Assembly (NCBI RefSeq): GCF_004346685.1
Contig: NZ_SMCO01000025.1
Location: forward strand, 1-44,613
Origin: Sulfurirhabdus autotrophica
GTDB taxonomy: Bacteria > Pseudomonadota > Gammaproteobacteria > Burkholderiales > SMCO01
Direction: 5' to 3'
Length of the DNA stretch: 44,613 nucleotides
Made by a program: the position numbers and the translations under genes. The notes beneath the pieces were generated by a model, which saw nothing but the letters and a program-made list of their open reading frames with translations, was not told the DNA's origin and made no database searches. Below, piece by piece: positions 9,905 through 18,376 of the stretch. Position 1 is the first letter of the stretch. Each line of letters starts with the position of its first letter.

Positions 9905-11692
9905 AAATGTGTGAAACTGCAAAGCCGCTAAATTTGCATAAATCCCGCCTAATTCGACCAGAGAGGCATGGGTACCAGTTTCCACAATCTGGCCATTTTC
10001 CATCACAACAATGCGATCCGCACGCTGCACCGTTGCCAGTCGGTGTGCAATGATAAGAGTCGTGCGACCCACCATGGCGGCTTCTAGCGCGCTTTGTACC
10101 AAGCGTTCGGATTCGGCATCCAGTGCGCTGGTGGCCTCGTCCAGCAACAACAGAGAAGGATTTTTGAGCATGGCACGGGCGATAGCAATCCGCTGGCGTT
10201 GCCCGCCGGACAGGCGAACACCGCGCTCGCCCAGGAAAGATTGGTAACCTTCCGGGAGCTTTTCGATGAATTCGTGTGCCGCAGCCATTTTTGCGGCGGC
10301 GATGACTTCAGCATCTGCGGCGTCAGCGCGGCCATAGCGAATATTTTCCATTGCATTGGCAGAAAAGATGACCGTGTCTTGCGGCACAATTCCGATGGCA
10401 GCGCGCAAAGCATGCAGATCCAGTTGCCTGATGTCTACGCCATCAAGGGTAATCGTGCCATTTTGCGGGTCATAAAAGCGCAACAGTAGTTGGAATAACG
10501 TGGTCTTTCCTGCACCAGATGGTCCGACCACTGCCACCGTTTCGCCAGGCTGGATGGCAAGTGACACCTTTTCCAGTGAAGCCGTTTTCGGCCGCGAAGG
10601 ATAGTGGAACGTAACATCACGCAATTCCAGCGTGGCACCGTTTTGGGTGCGCGGGGGTAATGTCAGCGGCGTCACAGAAGAGTGGATCGGCGAACGCACT
10701 GCCAACAGTTCCATCAGTCGTTCGGTCGCGCCGGCCGCCCGTTGCGCTTCACCCAAAACTTCCGACAGCGCACCCACAGAGCCAGCCACAATCGCTGCAT
10801 AGAGGATAAATTGCCCCAGTTCGCCGCCGGTCATGTTGCCTTGCATGACCGCTTGCGCCCCTAGCCACAGCACAAATACGATAGTTCCAAATACCAGCAA
10901 AATGGCAATCAGTGTCAGCATTGAACGTGCGCGAATACGCCGTATCGCAGTTTTGAACGCGCTTTCCACCGATGCGCCGAAACGCTCTGATTCCTGAGTT
11001 TCATGGGTGAATGCCTGAACTGTGGGCATAGCATTAAGAATTTCACCTGCCATGGCTGATGCATCTGCGATGCGGTCTTGCGAATCACGGGACAACTTAC
11101 GCACACGGCGGCCAAAGATAACGATCGGCAACACCACTGCGGCTAGCAGCACAATAATGATGGATGAAAGCTTGGCGCTGGTGACAAACAACATTACCAG
11201 ACCGCCAACCAATAGCAACGCATTACGCAGCGCCATGGAAATGCTGGTGCCAACCACGGCCTGAATCAGGGTGGTATCAGTCGTCAGGCGCGACAATACC
11301 TCGCCGGTTTGCGTGGTTTCAAAAAATTGCGGACTTTGGGTAACAACGTGACGGTAAACCGCATTGCGGATATCGGCGGTGACGCGCTCGCCAAGCCATG
11401 ACACCGTGTAAAAACGTGCTGCCGTTGCGATGGCTAGAATGCATGCTACACCGAACAGTGCCAGAAAATAGGTATTCACATGCTGGATACTTTTTGAACC
11501 GGTGGCACCAAAGCCAAGATCTATCATCTGCCTGAATGCATAAGGAATGGCCAGTGTAGCGCCAGCGGCAACCAGCAATGCAATCCCGGCCAACAGAAAT
11601 TCTTTTTTATAGGGGGCGAGAAAGGGTAATAACCCTTTCAGGGTGGACAGGCTGCTTTTATGAGGTGCTGGCGGAATGGACATAGTCACCAT
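9899..11692 (-). CDS. ABC exporter, fused membrane and ATPase domains (MsbA-related)
   Basis: 597 aa half-transporter that would work as a homodimer in the inner membrane. Six membrane segments lie at about 32-50, 73-95, 150-172, 176-196, 258-280 and 293-312. The ATPase has Walker A GPSGAGKTT (390-398), the signature LSGGQRQR (494-501), Walker B LLLLDEA (514-520) and the H-loop His550. It resembles the MsbA-related subgroup of lipid or multidrug exporters; the substrate cannot be told from sequence. The ATG at 11683 (fourth codon) is an alternative start. The last codons run into a palindromic repeat: TAG 9901-9899 lies inside it, so the original C-terminus may have been slightly different. 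The core is intact. Confidence 0.88.
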   Translation of the reverse strand: MVTMSIPPAPHKSSLSTLKGLLPFLAPYKKEFLLAGIALLVAAGATLAIPYAFRQMIDLGFGATGSKSIQHVNTYFLALFGVACILAIATAARFYTVSWLGERVTADIRNAVYRHVVTQSPQFFETTQTGEVLSRLTTDTTLIQAVVGTSISMALRNALLLVGGLVMLFVTSAKLSSIIIVLLAAVVLPIVIFGRRVRKLSRDSQDRIADASAMAGEILNAMPTVQAFTHETQESERFGASVESAFKTAIRRIRARSMLTLIAILLVFGTIVFVLWLGAQAVMQGNMTGGELGQFILYAAIVAGSVGALSEVLGEAQRAAGATERLMELLAVRSPIHSSVTPLTLPPRTQNGATLELRDVTFHYPSRPKTASLEKVSLAIQPGETVAVVGPSGAGKTTLFQLLLRFYDPQNGTITLDGVDIRQLDLHALRAAIGIVPQDTVIFSANAMENIRYGRADAADAEVIAAAKMAAAHEFIEKLPEGYQSFLGERGVRLSGGQRQRIAIARAMLKNPSLLLLDEATSALDAESERLVQSALEAAMVGRTTLIIAHRLATVQRADRIVVMENGQIVETGTHASLVELGGIYANLAALQFHTFN

Positions 11693-11824
11693 TCTAGCTG
11701 TTAATCTATTCGGTCATTTTGTGGAAAACCTGACTAGCGTGTTTGCTGCAACGACTGAGGTTAAAGCCTCTTTCCTGCAGATAATCCCGGTGACTGGCTA
11801 GAAATTTATGTGCAATAAACTGAA

Positions 11825-11891
11825 CGCCGTGCTCTGCGGCAAATTTGGAGCGCAGCGGAAAATTTGTCCGACAGCAGCGCCTTGTTATGTG
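11825..11891 (-). mobile_element. Integron attC recombination site
   Basis: On the minus strand the site begins with R'' CACATAAC (11891-11884), continues AAGGCGCTGCTGTCGG, and has inner arms ACAAATTT / CAAATTTG around TCCGCTGCGCTCC. It ends with GCACGGCG, whose G (11825) is the crossover base before TT. The imperfect palindrome with extrahelical bases and the CGCTGCGCT loop are typical of chromosomal attC sites. R'' is exactly complementary to GTTATGTG at the other end of the cassette (13096-13089), as expected when the circular cassette's attC is rebuilt. The stop codon of the enclosed gene lies in R'', also typical. Confidence 0.82.
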
Positions 11892-13066
11892 AGTTCAAGC
11901 TGACGAATCCCATGCTCAAGTGCATTTGCTGCACTTACAAAATCGTTGCATAAAACAACAAATTCTTCCACAAAATTACTCTCTTCAGCAGTCGAGTTAG
12001 TTATCTTATGATCAGCTTCTATGCGCTCCTTGCCTATTAGCTGAATTTGACTAGATAACAACCTATCAATTCCCATTTTGGTTTCTAGTAATTCTAGCAA
12101 CTGAATCGAACTAAGGGGCCTTTTTGATTCTGAGTGGATCAACTCTACATCCAAAGTCACAAAGAATTTCTTGAGCAATTTTAAAATTAACTTTTGATTT
12201 AAGTTGTCAGGGCCAATCAGCTTGTAAAACTCACTACAGCAGTCATAGTAGGACTTTCTAGTATTTTCGACAGGGTTTCTAAAATGATCGTTCTGAGTCT
12301 TTTTGAAAAGCAAATCTCCGCCAAATGCTCGATTGATAAAAGTAAGTTGATCTAGAACCTCTTTAATGGGGTTCTGATAGTCAACAAATGCCCCTTCATA
12401 TGTTCTAGCCACGAAGCGTGCAAAATGCGGATCACTGCTATCAAAACGTGGTTCTTGTAGTTCATAGGCATGCCAATGCCTTTGCTCTTCCGGACTCATC
12501 GCGTACAAATCCTTATATATTGCGGTAACCGCCGTTTCTCCACTATATAGCTTTCGCTTGCCATGTCTAACATATAGGTAACGACTTTCAGGAGCTTCTG
12601 ATTTTGCCCATATATGGCCTCCAGACAATGAATCATCTATCTCATAAAACTCGGGATGATCAAAGTAACGTGTAAGTACCTCTTCTGAGAACATTACAAG
12701 TCCAAGCTGATGGGCGCCGCAATGCAGCCTGTTTTTATATTCAGGGAATCGCTCTCGGACTAGGTCGGATCTATAGAAGTGCTCTTCTAGTAATTTTTTG
12801 CTAGGGAAAAATACGTGAGTGGTGGTGCTTTCTTTAGGGACTTCGAATTTTGGATTTTCTGGATCGATTTTAATTACATACAGTTCGATATTGGCATTGA
12901 TCGTCCCTTTTCCATCTTCACAAAGAGCCTCCATCCCTTTCATTACATCCTCATTCGATACGGAAATTTTATCGCATATATCCAATGCAGAAGTTCCGCC
13001 AAATGATCGATTCCATTGCTGAATAGAAAGTGCCAAAATGTTGTTCTTAATTTCGTCACCCCTCAA
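11885..13066 (-). CDS. Integron cassette-encoded hypothetical protein (393 aa)
   Basis: TTG start at 13066 with GGGAG about 10 bases before it; the stop TAA is inside the attC R'' box. Residues 1-65 could be a winged-helix-like domain (ILALSIQQWNRSFGG...SVSNEDVMKGMEAL). Residues 75-235 look like an alpha/beta domain rich in aromatic and charged residues (FPEYKNRLHCGAHQLGLVMF; YLYVRHGKRKLYSGETAVTAI). The remainder is helical. No signal peptide or membrane segment, so cytoplasmic. I do not recognise the family and see no catalytic signature. The gene is AT-richer than the flanking katG and exporter, which fits acquisition. Cassette genes are often accessory, including phage defence or resistance; nothing here proves any of these. 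Confidence 0.8.
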   Translation of the reverse strand: MRGDEIKNNILALSIQQWNRSFGGTSALDICDKISVSNEDVMKGMEALCEDGKGTINANIELYVIKIDPENPKFEVPKESTTTHVFFPSKKLLEEHFYRSDLVRERFPEYKNRLHCGAHQLGLVMFSEEVLTRYFDHPEFYEIDDSLSGGHIWAKSEAPESRYLYVRHGKRKLYSGETAVTAIYKDLYAMSPEEQRHWHAYELQEPRFDSSDPHFARFVARTYEGAFVDYQNPIKEVLDQLTFINRAFGGDLLFKKTQNDHFRNPVENTRKSYYDCCSEFYKLIGPDNLNQKLILKLLKKFFVTLDVELIHSESKRPLSSIQLLELLETKMGIDRLLSSQIQLIGKERIEADHKITNSTAEESNFVEEFVVLCNDFVSAANALEHGIRQLELT

Positions 13067-13098
13067 TTTTTGCCACTCCCTTCTAATTCACATAACGG

Positions 13099-13130
13099 TT
13101 AATATACGGACCCACTGGTCCGCATATTAA
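13099..13130. repeat. 32-bp palindrome abutting the cassette insertion point
   Basis: TTAATATACGGACC and GGTCCGCATATTAA form 14-bp arms with one mismatch around CACT. The outer end is 2 bases from the cassette crossover base (13096). It could be a degenerate recombination site, a secondary integration target or an operator. No T-run, so a terminator is less likely. Confidence 0.7.
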
Positions 13131-13496
13131 TGAATAATACTGCAAATCAATATCTGATGGTGTAGTTGAAATGAAGTATGAAGGAATATAGCAAACTGGA
13201 TTGCTGTTGATGAGTTCATTGCAAACCAACAGCGATAAGGAGATGACTAAAGCTTATGGGTGCGAAGCGATGTTCGTGTTTCCCAATTTTGTGCCGTAGT
13301 TTTGGTGCAGTAATGTAGGTCAATATGTTTCTTTCATACTTACGAGTCAATCAAGAAACTCCATGCTCTGACTCTGATTTATTTTTACCGACAAACAATA
13401 TAAACATACTGGCACTAAATTACGTGCAAAATTAACATTTATGATCTAATATGTGTACATTGAGCAAGTGGAACAAGATTCGAGAAGGAGCTTAAA
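13131..13496. other. Upstream region of the RES/Xre pair
   Basis: Between the palindrome and the antitoxin start. No gene or RNA was identified. The antitoxin promoter must lie here, but I cannot single out a convincing pair of boxes. A strong ribosome site (GAGAAGGAG) marks the right end. Confidence 0.5.
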
Positions 13497-13856
13497 ATGA
13501 ACCTCGCCGCTATTCAGAATATCGACAATGCCAGTGTGCTTGCAGAAGCATTCGTCAATGCGGGAAAGAATCTGGGCATGAATCAATCTGATTTGGGATA
13601 TATCATTGGCAAGGACCGTTCCGCCATTAGTCGTGGTCGGATTGAGCCGGGCAGCAAAGCCGGTGAATTGGCGCTGTTGTTTATTCGATGCTATCGCGCC
13701 CTTTATGTACTGGTCGGGGGAAATTTGCAGCAGATGCAGCACTGGATGCAAACTGAAAACCGCCATACTGGGGGAATACCGGCTGAACAGGCCAAAACGG
13801 TACAAGGGTTGGTCACGGTGCTGGAGTACCTGGATGCGATACGAGGAAAGCTTTAA
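13497..13856 (+). CDS. Xre/MbcA/ParS-family antitoxin of a RES toxin
   Basis: 119 aa. The ATG follows GAAGGAG at ideal distance. The N-terminal half (about 10-65) is an Xre-like helix-turn-helix (AGKNLGMNQSDLGYIIGKDRSAISR). The C-terminal half (65-119) is the DUF2384 toxin-binding domain: LFIRCYRALYVLVGGNLQQMQHWMQ, then NRHTGGIPAEQ and VLEYLDAIRGKL at the end. It neutralises the RES enzyme made by the next gene and usually represses its own operon. Its stop TAA is directly followed by the toxin's TTG start. Confident on family and partner. Confidence 0.93.
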   Translation: MNLAAIQNIDNASVLAEAFVNAGKNLGMNQSDLGYIIGKDRSAISRGRIEPGSKAGELALLFIRCYRALYVLVGGNLQQMQHWMQTENRHTGGIPAEQAKTVQGLVTVLEYLDAIRGKL

Positions 13857-14603
13857 TTGGCTGACTGGAAAGCCTGTCTTGCAGCGGCCAATCCGGTCCG
13901 GCTCTCGGGCAGTTTGCTTCGGCTCGTAGAAAGTCAGGAGCAGGTGGCTACCTACCAGCTGGTCAGCTCTCTTGACCGGCAGGCCGCACTGGAAGAAATG
14001 CTGGAAGCGACCAAGCCCCCTTTACGCAAACACTCCGAGAAATTGCATTATTTGCTGGCCACACCATTCCGTTATCCGCCATTGAGGCATGGGTCCCGTT
14101 TTGGTTCACGTAATGAACCGAGTCTGTTTTACGGGTCCCGGGAAACCAGAACCGTCCTTGCGGAAGCCGCTTATTACCGCTTTGTATTCTGGTTTGGGAT
14201 GACCATTCCGCCTTCTGGCAAATTAGATACCCAACATACTTTGTTCGAGGCAAAGTATCAGACTGATAAGGGGGTTAAGCTACAGATGGCACCTTTCGCA
14301 GCGTATCAATCCGAGCTAACCCACCCCGAGGCATATCAAGCCAGCCAGCAACTTGGCTCATTGATGCGGGAAGAGGGTATTCAAGGGTTTGAGTTTGTAT
14401 CTGCTCGTGACCCTGAAGGTGGCATTAATGTCGCACTGTTCACACCCGAAGCCCTCCCCAAAAAAACACCTGTTTCACAAGAACCCTGGCTCTGCGAGCT
14501 GACTGGGGAACACGTTAAATTCTATGCCCTGCACGACAGCGGTATTCATGAATTTCCTATTGAGATTTATCTGGTTGATGGCAAATTGCCAGAACCCGCT
14601 TAG
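13857..14603 (+). CDS. RES-domain toxin (NAD+-degrading)
   Basis: 248 aa, within the usual RES toxin range. RES toxins bind and destroy NAD+ (phosphorolysis or hydrolysis), stopping growth. Key residues are visible: Arg81 (RHGSRFGS), Tyr92 (SLFYGS), Glu103 (LAEAAYYR) and Ser182 (FVSARDPEGG), the R-E-S set that gives the domain its name. An ADP-ribosyltransferase-like fold is expected. The TTG start at 13857 abuts the antitoxin stop and is preceded by GAGGAAAG inside the antitoxin gene, so translation is coupled. It faces the nadV-nadM-nadA NAD operon across a terminator. The gene appears intact. Confidence 0.92.
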   Translation: MADWKACLAAANPVRLSGSLLRLVESQEQVATYQLVSSLDRQAALEEMLEATKPPLRKHSEKLHYLLATPFRYPPLRHGSRFGSRNEPSLFYGSRETRTVLAEAAYYRFVFWFGMTIPPSGKLDTQHTLFEAKYQTDKGVKLQMAPFAAYQSELTHPEAYQASQQLGSLMREEGIQGFEFVSARDPEGGINVALFTPEALPKKTPVSQEPWLCELTGEHVKFYALHDSGIHEFPIEIYLVDGKLPEPA

Positions 14604-14767
14604 ATCCAGCCAATCCGAATTTCTTGCGGTATGGGAACAATGTGCAAGCAGTCTGGGTTGGTGGATTATTGGCGAAACGTGCAAAGAGGCGGGCTTACAC
14701 CTTGGTAAGTTGTAGTGGCAGGCGGGGTCACCCGATCATGGGGCACTAAAAAGCAATAGGTTTAAAC

Positions 14768-14794
14768 AACAAACCCGGCAATGCCGGGCTTGTT
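14768..14794. terminator. Bidirectional terminator between RES toxin and nadV
   Basis: AACAAACCCGGC / GCCGGGCTTGTT arms (one internal mismatch) around a 3-base loop. It serves both converging units. Between 14604 and 14767 there is an open but unsupported frame (to 14715) and nothing recognisable. Confidence 0.75.
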
Positions 14795-14822
14795 ACCTGC
14801 TATCGGATGCACTCAAAGTAGA

Positions 14823-16217
14823 TCAGGCATTTAATGCTGTTTGCCGTACTTCCCCAAATGTCCATTCTTTCAGGATGTTGCCATTCTCGAAGACTGGAAT
14901 GAGCACTTCTTGGCTGTTTGGACCGTTTTTTGGAATCGGGTAAACCGACGTTTTGTATTCGCCAGTGGTCTGGTGACGGACAAGGGTAAGTTTTCCTCTT
15001 TTAGAACGTTTCCCGGTGTCGGTTACAGGGTCCTTGTAAATTTCCTGCCATACGCCGTTTATTTTGGCGGCAGAACTCTTCATGGCGAATTTTTGCGTGT
15101 CGCGGTTAAGCTGTTGCAACAATGCGCCGCCCATACCAAAAACGGCGTTTTCTGCTGAGTAACCGTTTTCCTTCAAGTTAGCCAGCACGGCCTCGATGGA
15201 TTTTTCATTGACGCCATCTCCCTGCAAAATGCGTACATGTTTTAATACCTTGTAGTCTTTGCGATTGATGTCAGCGCCAAATCGTGCTTCAACCAGCTGG
15301 GCTATGCGCAAGACAACAGCACTGGGGTCGCCAGAATCCGGGCGGATAACGAGCATGGCGCCAGACTGAATTACCTCCTCTTTCAAGGCTGTCCCCCAGA
15401 TGTGATCGACCGCGTGGTAAATATCGTAAGTGTCCGATACCACTGAGACGATGGCACCGGGCTTGCCGAACTGAACCAGCATGTTGCGATAGGCATCTTC
15501 TTCCCCTAATCGCCCCCAGGCAGTCATGGAAGAATGTTCTGCCGCGGGCACAGAGTAAGCTGCCATGGGTTCGTTGTAATAGGCTTTTGCTGCCAACGTC
15601 CCGGATATGGTATCTGACCCCATGAAGTTCACCAGATGCGCGGCACCGCCAATTGCTGCCGACTCTCGACTGGAAACACCACGTGCACCAAAATCATGCA
15701 GCTTGAACGGTAAGCTGGAGATATCGTCGGCGGTTTCTTCCAGATACTTGCGAATAACCTGTTTTACAAACCAGCTATTGGTAGCCACGGTGGTGGGGTA
15801 CCACACAGCGCGTAATAGTGCTGTTTCAATGTAGGTAGGCAACCAGAATACAACCGGGTCGGTGGATTCCACCGTGACCAGCACATTTCTGACCGGGACT
15901 ATCGAACCCTCGGGAACCGCTTTGATGCGGATGGGTAAATACCCGTTGTGCCGCTTGAGGATATATTCCCACCCTTCACGATTAAACGGTTCACCATGGG
16001 CTGTGAAAAATGCTTCAGCTTCATCAATCATTGCCTGAGTGATGGGTTTGCTGAGATATTCCTTCAAATACATCTGGAGTCCGAAAAAAAGCGTTTTGTC
16101 TTTGTCGCCGCCGCGGGATTCAATATATGAAAAGAGCCCCTCTGTACCGGGCGGGTACTGTAGCCAGTGAGAAGCCTTGTAGGAATCGGTATCAAGAATC
16201 AAATTGTAAGCGTTCAT
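14823..16217 (-). CDS. nadV: Nicotinamide phosphoribosyltransferase
   Basis: 464 aa, normal for NadV/NAMPT. It joins nicotinamide and PRPP to give NMN, the first step of the nicotinamide salvage that skips nicotinate. Landmarks: LDTDSYKASHW at the N-terminus, HDFGARGVSS (174-183), the phospho-accepting His228 in VPAAEHSSM, IRPDSGDPS (291-299) for phosphoribose binding, GDGVNEKSI, and GMGGALLQQLNRDTQKFAMK. It is the last gene of the nadA-nadM-nadV unit, 113 bases after nadM. The start ATG 16217 follows AAGGGGGATT; that run can form a small hairpin with CCC just before the ATG. Very secure. Confidence 0.97.
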   Translation of the reverse strand: MNAYNLILDTDSYKASHWLQYPPGTEGLFSYIESRGGDKDKTLFFGLQMYLKEYLSKPITQAMIDEAEAFFTAHGEPFNREGWEYILKRHNGYLPIRIKAVPEGSIVPVRNVLVTVESTDPVVFWLPTYIETALLRAVWYPTTVATNSWFVKQVIRKYLEETADDISSLPFKLHDFGARGVSSRESAAIGGAAHLVNFMGSDTISGTLAAKAYYNEPMAAYSVPAAEHSSMTAWGRLGEEDAYRNMLVQFGKPGAIVSVVSDTYDIYHAVDHIWGTALKEEVIQSGAMLVIRPDSGDPSAVVLRIAQLVEARFGADINRKDYKVLKHVRILQGDGVNEKSIEAVLANLKENGYSAENAVFGMGGALLQQLNRDTQKFAMKSSAAKINGVWQEIYKDPVTDTGKRSKRGKLTLVRHQTTGEYKTSVYPIPKNGPNSQEVLIPVFENGNILKEWTFGEVRQTALNA

Positions 16218-16330
16218 TTGGGAATCCCCCTTATGAATGGCCCGAAGGCTGTGAGTGATGTCTGATGCAGTCCACCCGCATCAGGGTTTGCAACTTTAAT
16301 TTTGAGTGCCTGATTTTATCAATACAGGCA

Positions 16331-17395
16331 TTAAACCCTCCCTAAAAAATAACTGACGATGGCGTGATGATCTTCAAATAGCATTTCCTGCATGTTCATA
16401 AACTCTGACAAAGGCACCCACTGCGCTTTTTCTGCATCACTTGCACCACGGATTTCAGGTAGCTCTCCCGGTGTCAGTTCGATCAGATACGCTTTGGTGA
16501 TGGTGCGCCCGCGCAATGACCTTGTCGGGTAATCAAATACATGGGTAGCCTTGATAGAGCCTTTCAAAATAGGCGCTGCCACTTTAAGCCGCGTTTCTTC
16601 TTTTAGCTCACGCAAAACAGCGTCATCCAGGCGTTCGTTCTGATCTACAAATCCTCCAGGCAAGGCCCACAAGCCTTTTCCTGGCTCAGTTTTGCGTTTT
16701 ACCAGCAGCACATGGCCGGATTGAATTACCACGGCATCCACCGTGACGAATGTCGGTGGATAGGGTGCGGCTTTCCAGGCATCCTTGTATCGCTGAATGA
16801 ATTTGAATTCTTTCATCAGTTGGCTGAGTTCTTCCGGATGTTGCGTCATCCATTGATCCAGCCAGTTATAAACCGTTTGAGGCAGATTGTCTTTTAGCTC
16901 TGCCATTGAGCCATTGGAAAACAGCATGGAACGTATACGGGTAGAGTGCAGACCATCCACGTTTTCCATGGGGATGCGTTTCCATTGCGGGAACAGGTTC
17001 AAGTACCAGGAGCTTTCATCCTTGTCATAGCCGATGATGGCGATGGTGCTTTTTTTTCTGTCCAGGCCTTCGTCGGTCTTCGTGCTACGGGCATGGATAA
17101 CCCCATAAATGGCTGACTGCACTTCTGTGACCCACTGCTGATCGTTGTAGGGTCTGTCCACGATGGGGGCGAAGCTGAATTGGGTGGTGTTCAAGCCCGA
17201 TTCCTGAATGGCGCGGCTGAGCATGGCTTCCCGCTCGGACTCGGTCCAGGGGTTCTTGATGGTTCTGGGTTGTTTAGCCGAACCAATCAGCACGATGACA
17301 TGGGTGCCCAATTCGGCTGCTTTCTTTAAAGTAGCTACATGCCCTGCATGCACAGGCTCAAAACGCCCGATATACACAATGTAATCAAAGTTCAT
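16331..17395 (-). CDS. nadM: Bifunctional NMN adenylyltransferase / Nudix hydrolase
   Basis: 354 aa. The ATG at 17395 is preferred over one two codons earlier because AAGGGGAA then sits at proper distance. Residues 1-175 are the nucleotidyltransferase domain with GRFEPVHAGH (10-19; HxGH motif) and the phosphate-binding STRIRS; it makes NAD+ from NMN and ATP. Residues 210-354 are a Nudix domain with ALPGGFVDQNE...RELKEET (about 244-268); in homologues it hydrolyses ADP-ribose or related compounds. The glycine after the EE pair of the Nudix box is replaced by Arg here. It stands between nadA and nadV, so NMN from NadV is used at once. Similar two-domain proteins occur with NadV in cyanobacteria and phages. 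Confidence 0.94.
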   Translation of the reverse strand: MNFDYIVYIGRFEPVHAGHVATLKKAAELGTHVIVLIGSAKQPRTIKNPWTESEREAMLSRAIQESGLNTTQFSFAPIVDRPYNDQQWVTEVQSAIYGVIHARSTKTDEGLDRKKSTIAIIGYDKDESSWYLNLFPQWKRIPMENVDGLHSTRIRSMLFSNGSMAELKDNLPQTVYNWLDQWMTQHPEELSQLMKEFKFIQRYKDAWKAAPYPPTFVTVDAVVIQSGHVLLVKRKTEPGKGLWALPGGFVDQNERLDDAVLRELKEETRLKVAAPILKGSIKATHVFDYPTRSLRGRTITKAYLIELTPGELPEIRGASDAEKAQWVPLSEFMNMQEMLFEDHHAIVSYFLGRV

Positions 17396-17410
17396 GATCA
17401 TTCCCCTTTT

Positions 17411-18376
17411 TTATTTTTTCTGTTCGAAGCTCAGCATGCGAAGGATAGGTGCACGCGCTGCTTTGGCCAGATCATCATCAATGTAATCAATTTGCACGCC
17501 GTCAGTACCCTGTAATGCTGTCAACACAGCTTCCTCTGTATTACGCTTCATATAGGGGCAAGCGTGGCACTGGCAGCCGGTGTAGCTGGAAGCGACCCGA
17601 ATATCCAGATCAGGGCGCGCGGCTTGCATCACGTTGATTAACTCAATCTCTGTAGCTACGTAAATGGTGCCACTACCCTGATAGGCTTTTACCCAGTCCA
17701 GCATGCGTGTGGTAGAACCAACTAGATGCGCGCGCTTAAGAATAGGCAAAGGGGATTCTGGATGAGCCAGCAAAAATTTCGGGCCATCCGTCCAGGCCTG
17801 AAAAAGTACATCCAGTTCCTGCTCACGGAATGCATCATGCACTTCGCACACGGCATTCCAAACCTTGATATCCCATTCCGGGTGCATGTAACGGAAATAG
17901 CTGCCCATGTTACGGTCTGGTGAAAACAGAATGCGGTGCCCTGAATCAATCAGACTGCCGATAATATCTTCAGCATTGCGTGACGTGACAATCCAGTCGG
18001 ATACGGCTTTATGCTGCACACTGGAATTGATATAGGAAACATGCGCAATCGGCTTGTCGGTTTTACCGCGTTCCCGATCAATCCATGCAGTCAGCTGATC
18101 CAGACTGGTTTGTTCCACCAGCGAGCAAGTGGAACCGGCATCGGGTAATAGTACTTCGGCATCGGGGTTTAATAGCTTGGCGGTTTCAGCCATGAAGCGT
18201 ACGCCGGCAAATACAATGCGGTTGGCCTGTGTGGTTTGGGCGAAGCGTGAAAGCTCCAGGCTGTCTCCCACAAAATCTGCTGCCTGGCGTATAGCTGCCG
18301 GTGCATAGTAGTGGGCAAGTAGAATTGTACCTGGGTCACGGTCTTGAGAAGCGATAGTGAAATTAACATCGTTCAT
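17411..18376 (-). CDS. nadA: Quinolinate synthase (divergent NadA)
   Basis: 321 aa. NadA condenses iminoaspartate with dihydroxyacetone phosphate to quinolinate, using a [4Fe-4S] cluster. The three cluster cysteines are in place: Cys84 (DAGSTCSLVE), Cys177 (WNAVCEVHD) and Cys273 (CPYMKRNT). Other marks: LLAHYYAPAAIRQAADFVGDSLELS, FAGVRFMAETAK, YINSSVQHKAVSDW, ILFSPDRNMGSY, VGSTTRML. Compared with common proteobacterial NadA, the SD-CCTS-NA stretch reads SDWIVTSRNA, so it may be a second, divergent copy. First gene of the operon, 15 bases before nadM. Its leader is rich in hairpins and one covers the GGAGGG ribosome site. Confidence 0.93.
   Translation of the reverse strand: MNDVNFTIASQDRDPGTILLAHYYAPAAIRQAADFVGDSLELSRFAQTTQANRIVFAGVRFMAETAKLLNPDAEVLLPDAGSTCSLVEQTSLDQLTAWIDRERGKTDKPIAHVSYINSSVQHKAVSDWIVTSRNAEDIIGSLIDSGHRILFSPDRNMGSYFRYMHPEWDIKVWNAVCEVHDAFREQELDVLFQAWTDGPKFLLAHPESPLPILKRAHLVGSTTRMLDWVKAYQGSGTIYVATEIELINVMQAARPDLDIRVASSYTGCQCHACPYMKRNTEEAVLTALQGTDGVQIDYIDDDLAKAARAPILRMLSFEQKK

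Larger units (their letters stand above)
11825..13095 (-). mobile_element. Integron gene cassette (one gene plus attC), no integrase nearby
   Basis: Bounded by G|TTATGTG at 13096/13095 and the attC crossover G at 11825, it is 1271 bp with one 393-aa gene filling it, a ribosome site close to the cassette start, and no internal promoter that I can see. This is the structure of a mobile gene cassette. No tyrosine integrase (intI) or second clear attC lies in the window, so it is a lone cassette (CALIN-like) or one inserted at a secondary site. Confidence 0.78.

Noticed and set aside
14524-14715. Small ORF overlapping the RES toxin 3' end
   Set aside because: It is out of frame with the toxin for most of its length, with no ribosome site and no similarity.
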